A DNA stretch of 64,000 nucleotides from Euborellia annulipes (GCA_023213315.1 JAKCPI010012705.1:24533-88532), one strand, 5' to 3'. Shown: positions 50,319-61,239, counted from the stretch's first letter. Numbers and translations: made by a program. Notes: a model not told the origin generated them from the letters alone.

Positions 50319-51205
50319 GTTTTATTGAATTAGATTTTTTCAGTTCAAATGAAAGCGTTTTAATTTGTGAGTGACAGAAGGAAAATGCGTGTGCGTGTTA
50401 AACGGGAATTTTATCGGCCTAATGAATGAGAGGCCGGCAGCAAACCTTGGACTTTAAGCGGCCTGCCGCCGCAAATTTAGCAACAATTCCATCAGCCAAG
50501 AGATGCAAACAGAAGTGCCAACTCCCACTCTAATTTTAAAAAACAAAATCACTAGGGTATTCATATTCTATTTGACCATTTGACAACCAGGGAATAAACA
50601 ACAACAACAATTGACAATTCTCTCCACATATATATCTTCTATTTAATAAGAAAATCACAAATATTGTTGTAATGTCTACTTTCCATTAAAATGGGAAGAC
50701 TACCAAAAAATACTGATACTCTTGTTGATTGAATAAAAAAAAAAAGCTTAAATTTAAAGAAATATTGAAACAGAATCAAAAAGAACTCTTTTAATTGAAC
50801 ATGAATCAACATATTCGTTCAGTAAAAGGAACGATTTTTCCTCTCTATGGGCCATTCCAAAGAACTGTCACTTTGAAAATCAATATGGCTGCTGAGTGAC
50901 ACACATCAATTGTTTTACATAGGAATTTATATGATGTTTGCTTTTGAGTTATTTAGGCTCTCCAAAATTTTGTGATATTATTAATTGTGCTCGTAAAGGA
51001 TATCAAGAGAAGTAAAGATTATTTACAGAATTAAAGTTTAAACTGACATCTTTCACAAGTGGGTCTCTCCCAGGTATACAAGGCAGGCGCTAGTAACGCC
51101 TACGCCAAGCCCGATTGTCGCCTCCGGCATGGAGGCGGGTAAGGCCTGGTCATTTTTGGCGCCTCTCATCCAACAACTCGTGGTTCCTCTAGAAATTATG
51201 TAATA
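50319..51205. other. Region upstream of Gpdh
   Basis: No recognisable gene. 50395-50500 has a GC-richer stretch with GCGGCCTGCCGCCGC, possibly the Gpdh promoter or 5' UTR. 51060-51185 holds a G/C-rich repeat piece (AGGCAGGCGCTAGTAACGCC, ATGGAGGCGGGTAAGGCC). Confidence 0.4.
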
Positions 51206-51292
51206 AAAAATCTGGTGTGAGGTCGCACAGCACACAATTTCCTCTTACCTTAGGTAATTGAAAGTTGTGTTCTGTGCTTGTCATACCAGATT
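51206..51292. repeat. Family A head hairpin only
   Basis: AAATCTGGTGTGAGGTCGC arm and GCTTGTCATACCAGATT arm with TCCTCTTACC in between. Confidence 0.72.
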
Positions 51293-53009
51293 CATATAAT
51301 AAGATCATATAAATTTTGTAAGAAACGATTCAAATTTTAAGGGAATAAAGTGTCCTTTTTTGGAATGCCTGAGCTTATCAATATACAAAATTTTTATTTT
51401 TTATCGGGCTGCTTTATAATTTTATCTTTTTATAATTCTGTTTGAAGTATTTTGTTGTTTTTAAGGATTAGCCGATACTTTTAAATAAGACAACGTTACT
51501 AGGAGGCACCACGAAGTACTTCCTTCCAAGCCCCCCAAAAAAATTATCTTCATCTTCTTTTAAAGTCTTCGATCCAGTGAATAAATGGCCTTTCTCTAGC
51601 AGCTTGTGGACATTTAAAAAAATTTATTTTTCCCTGTATCTTGAAAGTGGTAGAAAATAAAAAGAAACAAATTCTAGGACATTCTTCGATCTACCAGTAT
51701 TTTAATATTAATAAATGATGTCCAAATAATTTATAGAAAAGTTTCTTGAATGAGGTGGCGAATAGCTAAGCAGGGCAATTTGCAGATTAAGGTACTGGAA
51801 TGAGCTAATCCAATTTCGTGTTCGAGAAATTTCCTCATTGGGATTGAAAGGTGCGAGATAATATCACTCTCCAGTAACAGACACAAATGAGTCAATTTCA
51901 ATTCTTGAATGTTGCAATTTTTACGTCTATGAAATTTTCTTTTCTTCAAAGTAATTCAACTTCAATTCTCGATTTGTTTCAATTGTATCACAGGAAATAA
52001 TTTGCAAAATATATGAGTGAATTGCAGATATAATATAATTATTTTCTGAACGGTCTTTTGCTTGAGGATCGAAATTGTCAATTTTCTGAGATTTCATTCA
52101 TGTTTTCTATATTTTAATAGATCATCTACAAGTTATCTGAAAAAAAATTTTATTCTAATAATATTCAATTGAAATTATTTAAATGTATAATATATTAATT
52201 TTAAAATATTTAAAAAATTACCTTTTAGCAATTACACCTCTAATACCTACTAGGAAAAAGATTCCATTACAGAATAAGATTAGAATCGATCGGGTTGTGA
52301 AGTTAAATACAACTTTCGGCATCGCTGGCTTTTTAAATATTTATTATAAAGACTTTATAATAAAGTCAGATGTATAGTGAGCACATTTTTTGTCGCTCTT
52401 TTAGATAAATATTATTATTTATTTATGAAAATGAGTCGTCCTTAAAAAAAAAATTGAATTACTATTGACTCTAATCATTGAATTATGAGAATATCAAGTT
52501 AGTGGACTATTTACATTTCATTTGCGAGATTTTTTCTCTTCTCTCATACAAATATTCACTAATTAAATGTAAACACCAAAAAAATCATCTCTTTTAGTTT
52601 TCCGACAATAATTATTTACCTATGGAATATATTTAAATGTCTCAATTGTGTTATTAAACATGTTATAATTCTTGACCTGAAAAAAAAAATTTAAATTAGC
52701 CTTAATTATAATTAGTTAATTTATAAGAATTTTGAATTAGTGTTCTAATTTATTTATATTTACCTTTAAATTTCCAAAAAATATTGAAAATTTTCTCTCT
52801 TCCTCACTTTTTCCCACTCACATAAACACTAAAAATAAACACCAAAAAAGATATTTTCATTTAAAACAAAATGTGTATGTAGTAAATGAAAATATTAAAG
52901 TCCTAAAGAACAGCAAGAAGGTTTTAAATAATTAATTATTCCTTGCTTGCCGAATACAAATTATATACTATATATATATATTTGATCAATATATATATAT
53001 TTACCGAAA
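51293..53009. other. AT-rich intergenic; possible decayed or unassigned exons
   Basis: No secure gene. 52622-52677 on the - strand has a strong acceptor (T10 then CAG) and a donor (ATAG|GTAAAT) around a short frame ending YIP and an in-frame TAG. 51731-51949 holds a cysteine-containing - strand frame. Both are discussed as possible pieces of the TIMP-like gene. Confidence 0.3.
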
Positions 53010-53340
53010 ACCGGGAGTCTGAGGAAATCGTATTAGTGAGAATGAATGTGAGTTTTTGGATTGCGAGCAAACGAGTGCGGGGGCTAACGAAGAGATCCTA
53101 CCTAGCCTAACACAAAATACGAAGATAAGAGAGAGAGTATTTGTAACCCCGTCTCCACCATCAGATCAGTGGAGCCCTCGGGTTCCTAGCCTCAAGGATT
53201 GCAATTTGGACCCTCCAGGCTATTCCTGGAGAAACGGCAACCCTTCCCTGACTCGCTTTACTCATAGAGCCACCTCAAACCCACTCTCAAAGATACAAAA
53301 ACATCAGACTCCCGAATGCGCCAACAAAGAAGTCTTTTAG
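53010..53340 (+). other. GC-richer block with open frame, function unknown
   Basis: A + strand frame (about 53056-53340) has balanced composition unlike the surrounding AT-rich DNA, with SPPSDQWSPRVPSLKDC and GYSWRNGNPSLTRFTHR. It lacks an in-frame ATG at its start, so it would need a spliced start or is a fragment of a repeat. No family recognised. Confidence 0.3.
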
Positions 53341-53944
53341 CAAAACACAAGAACACTTGGAATCCGGGATTCCATCTTTCAATCAGATCTGACCGCATCT
53401 CCTTATTAAACGTTCATAGAATAAATCAACGAGAATATCTTTCATTTTAGCCCTCCGTTAGGATCCTAAATTAAAGAAACAAATCAAGGGATCCTAACAA
53501 AACGAGCTAAAAGATTAGAGTAGGCACCTGAAACTAATAGCAACAACAACATCAACGACGACGACGAATATCCAACAAAAGCCTAAAATGAAAGTATTCA
53601 CGTTGATTTCTCCACTATTGAATTCACAAAAATTAGCTGCAGGTTCAAAAAAAATCCCTCTCGTTGGTTCGTTGGCATGGTGCACCCTCCACCCTTCTAG
53701 ATTTAAATCTTTAAACTACATTTAAGGTGTAAAAATAAATTTTCTAAATTATAAATATCAAAAAGTGAATACAATTAAATTTGTATTCGTTTAGCAATCA
53801 CACCTTAAGCCCTGGGTATTAAGAAGATGATAATGAAATCCCGCGGCGGAAGAGCCTCTTTACTATTTGAGGTCAGCTGAAAAAAAGAACATCCTAAAAA
53901 GCTAATCTAATCTACCCCCTTTAATATTCTTGCACCATGCATAA

Positions 53945-54122
53945 TACCTTTGTTCTGTTGACCCTCAGGAAACTGTAACAAAAGAGAAAAAAAATAAATT
54001 AAAATCAGATCATTTATATATATTTGGATTTATGGGTGTTGTCTAGAGAATGAAATATTTACCTCCTGAGGGGTTGACGGTCGCTCGAAGCTCCTTGCCT
54101 GCCACTCGTAGAGCTGATCCAT
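53945..54122 (-). CDS. Candidate first coding exons of an unknown gene
   Basis: Two - strand exons fit together. Exon 54063-54214 (acceptor TTTTACAG, donor CAGGAG|GTAAAT) contains ATG at 54120-54122, with an upstream in-frame TAA, and encodes MDQLYEWQARSFERPSTPQE. A 25-base exon 53945-53969 (acceptor CTTTTGTTACAG, donor AAAG|GTATTA) continues in frame as FPEGQQNK. A next acceptor near 53883 would add only three or four residues before a TAG. Product not recognised. It may be the start of a gene whose other exons I could not find, or a short upstream frame in a 5' UTR. Confidence 0.35.
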
Positions 54123-54151
54123 CCCTGCGGCTGCACTCGTAGAGCTGATCC
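54106..54151. repeat. Short direct repeat CACTCGTAGAGCTGATCCA
   Basis: The 19-base word occurs twice, at about 54103-54121 and 54133-54151. It lies within the candidate exon 54063-54214. Confidence 0.7.
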
Positions 54152-54253
54152 AGTTGATTGCACTTAACACTTAACACTGAGCACTGATCACAATTGCCAT
54201 GAGGAAACACAAACCTGTAAAAGAGAAATTGTTTAAAAATCTATCCTTTAGAG

Positions 54254-55061
54254 CAGCGGTTCCCAACCCGGCGGGCCGCGGCCCAGTTGTGGGCCGCGGA
54301 CGACTAAGAAAAGATAAAAATTATATAAAATCATATAAATATGGGTCATTCCACGTCAAATCGAAGGGTTTGAAAAATTTTAATTTTTGATTTCCTCCAT
54401 TTTTTGATATTTTGTAGTACCCCTTAAAATTTTTTCCAACAAACAACTATTCATTCTACAACTCTTTAGGCGTTTCCAGTTGTTGGTACTCCATGGCTAC
54501 TATTTTTTAAAAATGATTAATAGAAAAAATAATTTTTCAAATTTTCAAAAATCGAAAAAAAAATAGTAGGCATAGAGATCCCACGACCAGAACCACCTGA
54601 AGAGTTGTAGAATATATAGTTGTTTGTTGGAAAAATATTTAGGAAAATCGAAGTATGCGTGATTTTCAGAAAATGACTAAAATTTTGAATTTTGAAAATG
54701 ATATAGGAAACTTATTCAAAAAAATTAATTGTATTTTCTCTTGAAAACTTTACAAAAAAAGAGAAATTTCAAAAAAAAAAAAAAAAAAAAAAAATTGGGA
54801 AATTGGACCATTTTTGTAGGAATTGCGAGCAAAAACCCGAAAAAAGAGGGGTTTTTTTTTCAAAATTTGAGCCCAAAATCTCAAAATTTACCAGGAGGGG
54901 TTTTTTAAGGGGTACTACAAAATATCAAAAAATGGAGGAAATCAAAAATTAAAATTTTTCAAAGCCTTCGATTTGGCGTGGAATGCCTCATATAAACTGG
55001 GCCTCAGCGTTTTTTTTACGGTAAAAGTGGGCCGCACATCAAAAAAGGTTGGGGACCACTG
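54254..55061. mobile_element. hAT-like element with nested insertion
   Basis: Ends CAGCGGTTCCCAACCCGGCG and AAGGTTGGGGACCACTG; flanks CTTTAGAG (54246-54253) and CTTTAGGG (55062-55069), an 8-bp duplication with one mismatch. Next to both ends are GGGCCGCGG and GTGGGCCGCACATC. The interior is an inserted inverted-repeat element. Confidence 0.85.
54343..54990. mobile_element. Inverted-repeat element with TCATTCCACGTCAAATCGA ends
   Basis: Arms of about 110 bp: GGGTCATTCCACGTCAAATC and its inverse (with GGAATGCC), then TTTGATTTCCTCCATTTTTT and TACTACAAAATATC and their inverses. Same end type as 45928-46670, different interior. No open frame. Confidence 0.78.
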
Positions 55062-55069
55062 CTTTAGGG

Positions 55070-55500
55070 CATGGGTCGGCAACCCGCGCTGTATTATATA
55101 ATGCCGCCTTTTCATTCAAACACACAAAGTTTTTTTTTTAATTGACCCCCCCCTCCAAAGCCTTCACCAAAACAAAAAAAAATACTTATTGTTTTCCTTA
55201 ATTTTTTTTAAATAATTATTTTATTAACTCTCATAAATTCTAAAATCTAAAATAATGGAAAAAAATCTTTAATATTTACGAATTTTGTATTAAAATTATT
55301 TTTTATTTCAAGAAAAAAAATTTTATTTTATTTGTTTTTTATTTATAATTCTTATATTATCTAAAAAAAAGTTTCTCCACTTTAAGTTTCTTGAATATGG
55401 GGGGGAACCCCCCTCTCCCGGGTGTTCATAAAATTTTTGGGCCCCCCCCCCCCCCAAAGCAGAAATCCTGGCTACGCTACTGAAACTCCTCATTCGACTT
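55070..55500. other. Decayed repeat pieces
   Basis: Begins ATGGGTCGGCAACCCGCG, a hAT-like end, and ends GGCTACGCTACTGAAACTCC after C and G runs. Target duplications not identified. No gene. Confidence 0.4.
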
Positions 55501-55750
55501 TTTGAGTTTTATTGTCACACTTCAGCCCTGAGGATACGTATCGACTGCAAGCTTTGCACATCTTTTTTTTGTAAAAGGAAACTTTTGAGCAGCAGAAAAA
55601 AAAAGGAAATTCAAAAATTGATTTCATATAGCAACCCTAGTGCCCAGGGATTTATCTCCAATTAATGGATTTCTCGCAAAAACTTTTTATTCTAAAGTGT
55701 AGTTTGATCATTAATGAATGTATCTAACTATAAAATGTAAATGTACTTAC

Positions 55751-55875
55751 CAAAATGTAGAAATTATAGAAATCCTGGTCCAGAGCGACATGTGCCCTGT
55801 TAACCATGTCAAGCCGACTAAAGGCGATGCTTAAAGGTCGAGCAGACAAGCACAGGCAGGCAAAAGCAGGATAAA
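55751..55875 (-). CDS. Timp: TIMP-like protein, exon with mature N-terminus
   Basis: Flanked by a strong acceptor (TTGTTTTTCTTTCTAG) and donor (TTTTG|GTAAGTAC). Joined to the exon at 60208-60328 (split codon G|TT) it reads VYPAFA, then CLCLSARPLSIAFSRLDMVN, then RAHVALDQDFYNFYIL. TIMPs inhibit metalloproteinases with a mature N-terminus C-x-C right after signal cleavage, then P-x3/4-A-F-x3-D-x-V-x-R-A-x-V. Here AFA precedes CLC, and the Pro, Ala-Phe, Asp, Val, Arg-Ala and Val positions all align. The usual third Cys of this stretch is Ser. Later exons are unproven, so it could be a pseudogene. Confidence 0.55.
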
Positions 55876-55939
55876 CTAGAAAGAAAAACAAGAGAATTAC
55901 GAAAAATTTATTGATATTAAAGCTTTTTTGGTTTGAAAT

Positions 55940-56030
55940 ATTATTATTATGGGAACTTTTAATCATAGACCACATTTTTGTATTAAATGTGGCCTATGAT
56001 TAAAAGTTCCCATAATAATTAGGAAAAACT
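55940..56030. repeat. Near-perfect hairpin
   Basis: TATTATGGGAACTTTTAATC and AGACCACATTT pair with their inverses across a short ATTTTTGTATT loop (about 55945-56022). Related one-arm sequence at 62225-62295. Confidence 0.75.
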
Positions 56031-56348
56031 TCATCTCATAAGTATATATACAAATATATATATATACTGTATATAAATACACACACAGAAGATAATTTAG
56101 TAAATATTTTTTTGAATATTTAGCATAATTGGGACAAAAAGCTCCCTACCCGATGTGTTCCAATAGGAAAATTCACGATTTTACAAAAATAGTTTTACCC
56201 TCCCAATTCGGGAATTTAAGTGTTTTTCCTGGGCTACATAATGCTCTCTATAAGGGTGAATTTATCAAAATCAATTAAAAATAAACATAAATATATGTTT
56301 TAAATCGGGTGGAATGAAACCAGCTTTTAATTAGATCAACTGTCACTT

Positions 56349-56379
<31 letters not shown>

Positions 56380-57160
56380 GGATCATATTATTATTATTAA
56401 TAAATATAACATTTTTTCTATTTAAATTTTGAATCCTTGTCATTCTTCAAGCACAAATTGCATTCAAATAATAAGTGTCTGTAACTAAATTGTACTTGAA
56501 AATCACAGGATTAGAGACCCAAAGTTGAACAAATAAAATAAAAGAGAAATTTTTTTTATTTATTAATAAGATAAGAATCAGTGGAATCCAATATATATAA
56601 ATGGGGATATAAATTCATAAATGATTTTGATAAATCCATTCTCACCTCTTTCAAATTAGAAAATAATCATCTTTTATTTTAAATATAAAAATTGATTTTT
56701 TCTAAAAAATATATATACTTAAGGATGTCAGAATTATAAATATTCGTTTAATAATTTTAAAAAGAAGCTTACAAAGGGGAAAAGATGAATAAATATATAT
56801 ATAAACAAGTTGAGAGGCGCGGCTTCGCCGCGCCATTCCCAACCTGCCCTGGCGGGCGGCGTCTCGGGACGTGATCAGTAGTTTTCCCCTTAATTTTAAA
56901 GCCCATATGGTTTTTGCCCAAATGAAAATAGACTGAATCAAGTTTAAAATAATTGAATATTTGCCCTGCCCGGCCTGTGGGTTTTGAAGACCATGAAAAA
57001 ATTATGGGCGGGTAGCAAGTCTAAATTTCACTTTAATAAACTGATTAGGAGGACGGGCATGCAAATGAAATCGGACGGGCAAGGACCTATTAAAAAATAA
57101 AGGGTCGGACTAAGCCGAGCGCACAACTTTGCCCACCCACTATTCAAGAAAAGAATATAT
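56031..57160. other. AT-rich intergenic with TA runs
   Basis: A TA microsatellite at about 56350-56373. A GC-rich patch at 56815-56880 (GGCGCGGCTTCGCCGCGCC) forms a strong short hairpin. No exon. Confidence 0.4.
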
Positions 57161-57164
57161 TGCC

Positions 57165-57435
57165 CTCCCCCCCTAGAGCCCCCTAATGGTCCGATGGTAT
57201 ACATATTATATATCATTTTACTCGGAAGAAAGTCTCTAGTTTCTGAATATTTCTGAATATATAAAAAAAATTATAGGTTATGTAAGAAAAAAATATTTGC
57301 CCCCCCCCCTAGAGCTCCCCCTAATGGTCCGATGTTATACATATTATATATCATTTTACTCGGGAGGAAGTCTTGTTTCTGAATATATAAAAAAAAGTAT
57401 AGGTTATGTAAGAAAAAATATTTGCCCCCCCTTCT
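57165..57435 (+). repeat. Tandem repeat, unit about 135 bp
   Basis: The block CCCCCTAGAGC ... CCCTAATGGTCCGATG, then ATACATATTATATATCATTT and GGTTATGTAAGAAAAAA, occurs twice. A third partial unit starts at about 57423. Units differ by small deletions. Confidence 0.75.
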
Positions 57436-57539
57436 AATGGTCCGATGTTTAGCAAAAGCTTTTCACTTCTTGGCCTCTACCCCTAGTTTATGGGTGCAAA
57501 ATTTCAAAACAATTGAACAAATAGTTTTTGAGTTTTCGT

Positions 57540-57720
57540 TGACGAAAAAATTTACCACAGACACACACACACACATAGAGACATCATTCCAAAAACTTCT
57601 TAAATGGATTCAGGGAACCTCAAAACGAATTTTGGCAGCTTCAGAAAAATTTCGATTTTTTTTACGATTACATTAACTTTACCTCAACCTATGGTTGATG
57701 GTCAAAGTTAAAAATAAACA
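57540..57720 (+). repeat. Relative of family A tail, hairpin-ended
   Basis: CA microsatellite, GATTCAGGGAACCTCAAAAC, then a hairpin AACTTTACCTCAACC / GGTTGATGGTCAAAGTT. The same hairpin type recurs at 61378-61426. The order matches the family A distal half but the sequence is distinct. Confidence 0.6.
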
Positions 57721-57889
57721 ATTTTAAAATATTTCTTTTTTCTGACATCTGAAAAAGTTTATTTTTTATTATAAATTTAAATATGTAAAAAAAAATTAAA
57801 TATTTTTAAATAATTTTTTTTTTATTTGACGTATTATTTAAAACTTTTTATTAAATAAAACAAAATTTATAAAATGTATGATTCAGGGG

Positions 57890-57990
57890 TATCATACATC
57901 GACAAAGTCTTAAATGGCCTAAGTTGCCGAAAAGACTGTGTGAATGTGAGTGTGAATGAGAAAAAAGTGTGAATGTAGGCCTAAAAAAAA
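57890..57990 (+). mobile_element. SINE 3' fragment
   Basis: GACAAAGTCTTAAATGGCCT, AGTTGCCGAAAAGACTGTGT and GTGAATGTGAGTGTGAATGA with an A tail; matches the end of the SINE at 35155-35420. Confidence 0.72.
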
Positions 57991-58169
57991 AATTCCTAGA
58001 CATTCATTCATTCATTCACTAAATTTTCGTCGGTACGGGAGGGTTTGAAAAATTTCCGGGTCTGAAGAATGGTAAAAATACCCGGCGCTAAGTAAAAAAA
58101 AAATAAGAATATGAGCCAAATGAAATGTTGTGGTCGTGGAAGGCTCTATGAGGAAATGAGTTGAAAATG

Positions 58170-59700
58170 ATTTTTTGCTATGTTTTGAAGATATCTGAAG
58201 AAAAAATTGAAATAATCTATAATTTCGTTCATTTTAGATACTAAGCCATGCCTGAGAATACTGCAATGTGGATCATTCAGAGCGAGCAATCAAACAAAAA
58301 AAAATTTCTTACATTTTAGAAGTGGTTTTAAATACCCTAAACAATTTCTGAATTAAATGAAATGGTATTCATTATTTACAAAATTTAATCTAGAATGTGA
58401 AAACCTTTGGATATCCAAGATATCTTTTACCATTAAAAAGATATAGCTAAAATTGTATACAAATATCTCGGAAAAAAAAATAACTACTTAAAAGTTTGTC
58501 TCGTGAGTGACGAATAGATAGTATACTAAACCATGTCTGAGTATGCTGTAATGTGGCTCATTTGTTTCCAAATTTAATGTAGAATAATACAAAATTATGA
58601 AATTGAAGATATCTCTTAATATTCAAAAAATATAGCCGAAAATTGAAAGAAACTCTTCAAACAAACAAACAAAAAATAAAAATTTCTTCCATTTTTAGAA
58701 AAAGTTTAAAGAACTTAAATAGAGGCTTATCAGGTCCAAACTGGGCTCGTTTTAAAGGAAATTTAATGTAGATTATAAAAAGTAAATCATATCTAAGACA
58801 TTGATAATCGTTTAAAAAATATGGCCATGAATATGAAAAAAATTAATAAAAAAAAATTTTGTATCACACGCCAAAAGTTGCACAGCCGCTAAACAATGCC
58901 TTAGAATAGTGCAAAGGGTCTCATTCTTTTCCAAATTTAATGTAGAAAAATACAAAAATATAAGATTAAAGATATCTCTTATCATTCAAAAAATATAGCC
59001 AAAATGTAAAAAAATAATCGGCTAAAAATGAGTTTTTTGTAATTTAAAAAAAGGGGGTATAACTTTTTCATGATTTTGGATTTTTCTAGTCGTCAGCAGA
59101 TGGTACTGAATCAAATAAAAAAAACCGCAATTGTCTAGCTTGTCTAAAGACACAGATGTTTAAAAACCATCTCAAAAAATGAAAATTTTCATGTTATTTT
59201 TTTTCACTCTTGAAAATTAAATAGAAGGGGTTGATGAAAAAAAAATGAAATTTACCTGACTAAAAGTATAGTATGAGAGGATCATTTCGCAAAAAAAATT
59301 ATTGAAATTGGACTATAAATACTGAAGCAAAAAAATAATGAAAATGAACTGAAGCCGCGGCAAAATCATCAAAAATGAGGTTCTTTTTGCACGAATTATT
59401 TATATGTGTAAACAAACCTCAAAAATAGTTAAAAGAGGTTTGTCATTTTCAAAATTTAATGCAGATTATTGACTAATTCAGATATAGAAGATATCTTTAA
59501 CCGTTTAGAAGATATGAGTGAAAAAATGAAAAAATATCGTGAAATTTTTGAAAAAACATCGAAAAAAAATGAGTTTTTCCCCTCTTAAAAAAAAGTGGTA
59601 CAACTTTTTTAAGATTTTGGATTTTTCTATTTGGTTTTAGAGGATTCTGAATCGAATGCAAAAAACCCCATATCTCTAGGTGGTCTAGAAGTACCTTAAT
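58170..59700 (+). repeat. Degenerate tandem repeat, about 170-190 bp period
   Basis: The phrase AATTTAATGTAGA, followed about 30-40 bases on by AGATATCTTTTACC-like and AAAATATAGCC-like words, recurs at about 58382, 58568, 58759, 58930 and 59452. A longer unit with ATTTTGGATTTTTCTA and AGATGGTACTGAATCAAATA-like words recurs at 59070 and 59605. Unlike the nearby MITEs it has no inverted ends. Confidence 0.65.
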
Positions 59701-60207
59701 CAAAAAACGTCTTTTCAGCTTTATTATAATATAGATAAAGATGATTCCAAAATGAAATCAAAACTATTTGGAAATTTATTTTTTGTTCATAAAAGGAAAA
59801 AGTATTTAGAATTCAACTGCATCACAAAAGACTTCCTAGAAATTAAACATGCGACCTATTTAAATAACATTTAATGGAATAGAATTTAATAGAATAGAAT
59901 AGAAACAAGTGTAAAATGGAATTATATTAAAATTTTATTACCTGTAATCTGTCAGTCTGATTTTGATAATTTGGAACACAGATTATATTTAAAATTCACT
60001 CACATTTAAGAAAATAATTAGAGAAATTAAAATAATTAATGAAACGCAATGAAGGATTGTCAAAGAATATAAATAAATATGAAAAGAGATGCAAGGTTAA
60101 CTAGGCAACTCACATACACATAAAATGATTTAATTTTGTTAGAAATAAATATTAAACAATAAAATCATGCGAAATGAATTAATTATCAAACGAAATAATT
60201 ATATTTA

Positions 60208-60328
60208 CCTCTAAACTGTGCTAAAAAAAGGATGAGATAGGCATTCACGTGTTTCGACGGGCACAAACATATTTGACAGGTCCAGAGAAGCTGCCAAAAT
60301 GGACGACCAACTCTTTGACAATTAATCA
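60208..60328 (-). CDS. Timp: TIMP-like protein, signal-peptide exon
   Basis: The acceptor TTTTTTCCCTCAG ends at 60340; ATG is at 60326-60328 and the exon closes at AGAG|GTAAAT (60208) in phase 1. It encodes 40 residues ending in the hydrophobic NAYLILFLAQFR. With the exon at 55751-55875 this gives a plausible long signal peptide ending PAFA just before Cys-Leu-Cys. Phase match (1 base plus 2 bases) supports the join. The intron would be 4.3 kb. The alternative is an unrelated short exon. Confidence 0.45.
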
Positions 60329-60344
60329 TATTAAAAATTTCTGA

Positions 60345-60888
60345 GGGAAAAAATATTTTTTTATAAATTAAATTATTCTAACTTTAAAAAATAATTTTTT
60401 ATATAAATTTTTATTTTTCTTTTAATTAATTTTTCATTATTAAAAAAAAAAATTAAATTCAGATGACAGTTAAAAATTAGTATTTTCTTTTTTCAACGCA
60501 ATAAAATTATTTTAAAAACAAAATTAATTATAAAAAATTCTTACAACCTTATTATTAAAGTTAAAATAATTTATTATTTAATTTTATTTTTCATTTGGAT
60601 TTTGTTATCTGGGATGCTGTTTCCTATCTGTCATCAGTTGTCTATGAAAATAAATATTTAATAAATTTGATATAAAATGCAAATTTTTTTCTTTTAAAAA
60701 ATTATTTTAATTATTAAATTATTTTGTTTTTCATTTTATTTTTTATATTACCACATGAATATATTGCGTAAAACTTAATTCCCATATTATGCGATATGAC
60801 ATTTCTATTATTTTTAATCTTTCTCATTTAGAAATTTTTCCAATTCTGAAACCCGTTATTATTAAATAGAATATATAGGTTTATATAA
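60345..60888. other. Very AT-rich spacer
   Basis: No feature seen apart from A and T runs. Confidence 0.4.
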
Positions 60889-60889
60889 G

Positions 60890-60946
60890 GAAGGCCTTTA
60901 TATATATATTTTCCTCTCGGCTGCTGAGGGTTTATTGAATTGTATA

Positions 60947-61009
<63 letters not shown>

Positions 61010-61092
61010 CGACCCCCGGTTGTCATCGGTATAATATAATTCAATAAACCCTCAGCAGCCGAAAGGAAAATATAAATATATAAAGGCCTTCC
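60890..61092. repeat. Inverted repeat around a long TA microsatellite
   Basis: Arms AAGGCCTTTATATATA, TTTCCTCTCGGCTGCTGAGG, GTTTATTGAATT and their inverses. The centre is a TA run of about 55 bases (60952-61006) followed by ACGACCCCCGGTTG. One arm is shorter. Confidence 0.75.
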
Positions 61093-61239
61093 ATTACATG
61101 ACCTCTCAGCCAACATTTGATAATAATTTAATCTTTCAGCTTCTTTTACTGGTGGTTATCCCTATTTTTTCCTACGGGTATCGTTTTTATTCTCATTCTC
61201 CCGTCCCCAGACCTAACTTATATCCTCACAAATAAAACG

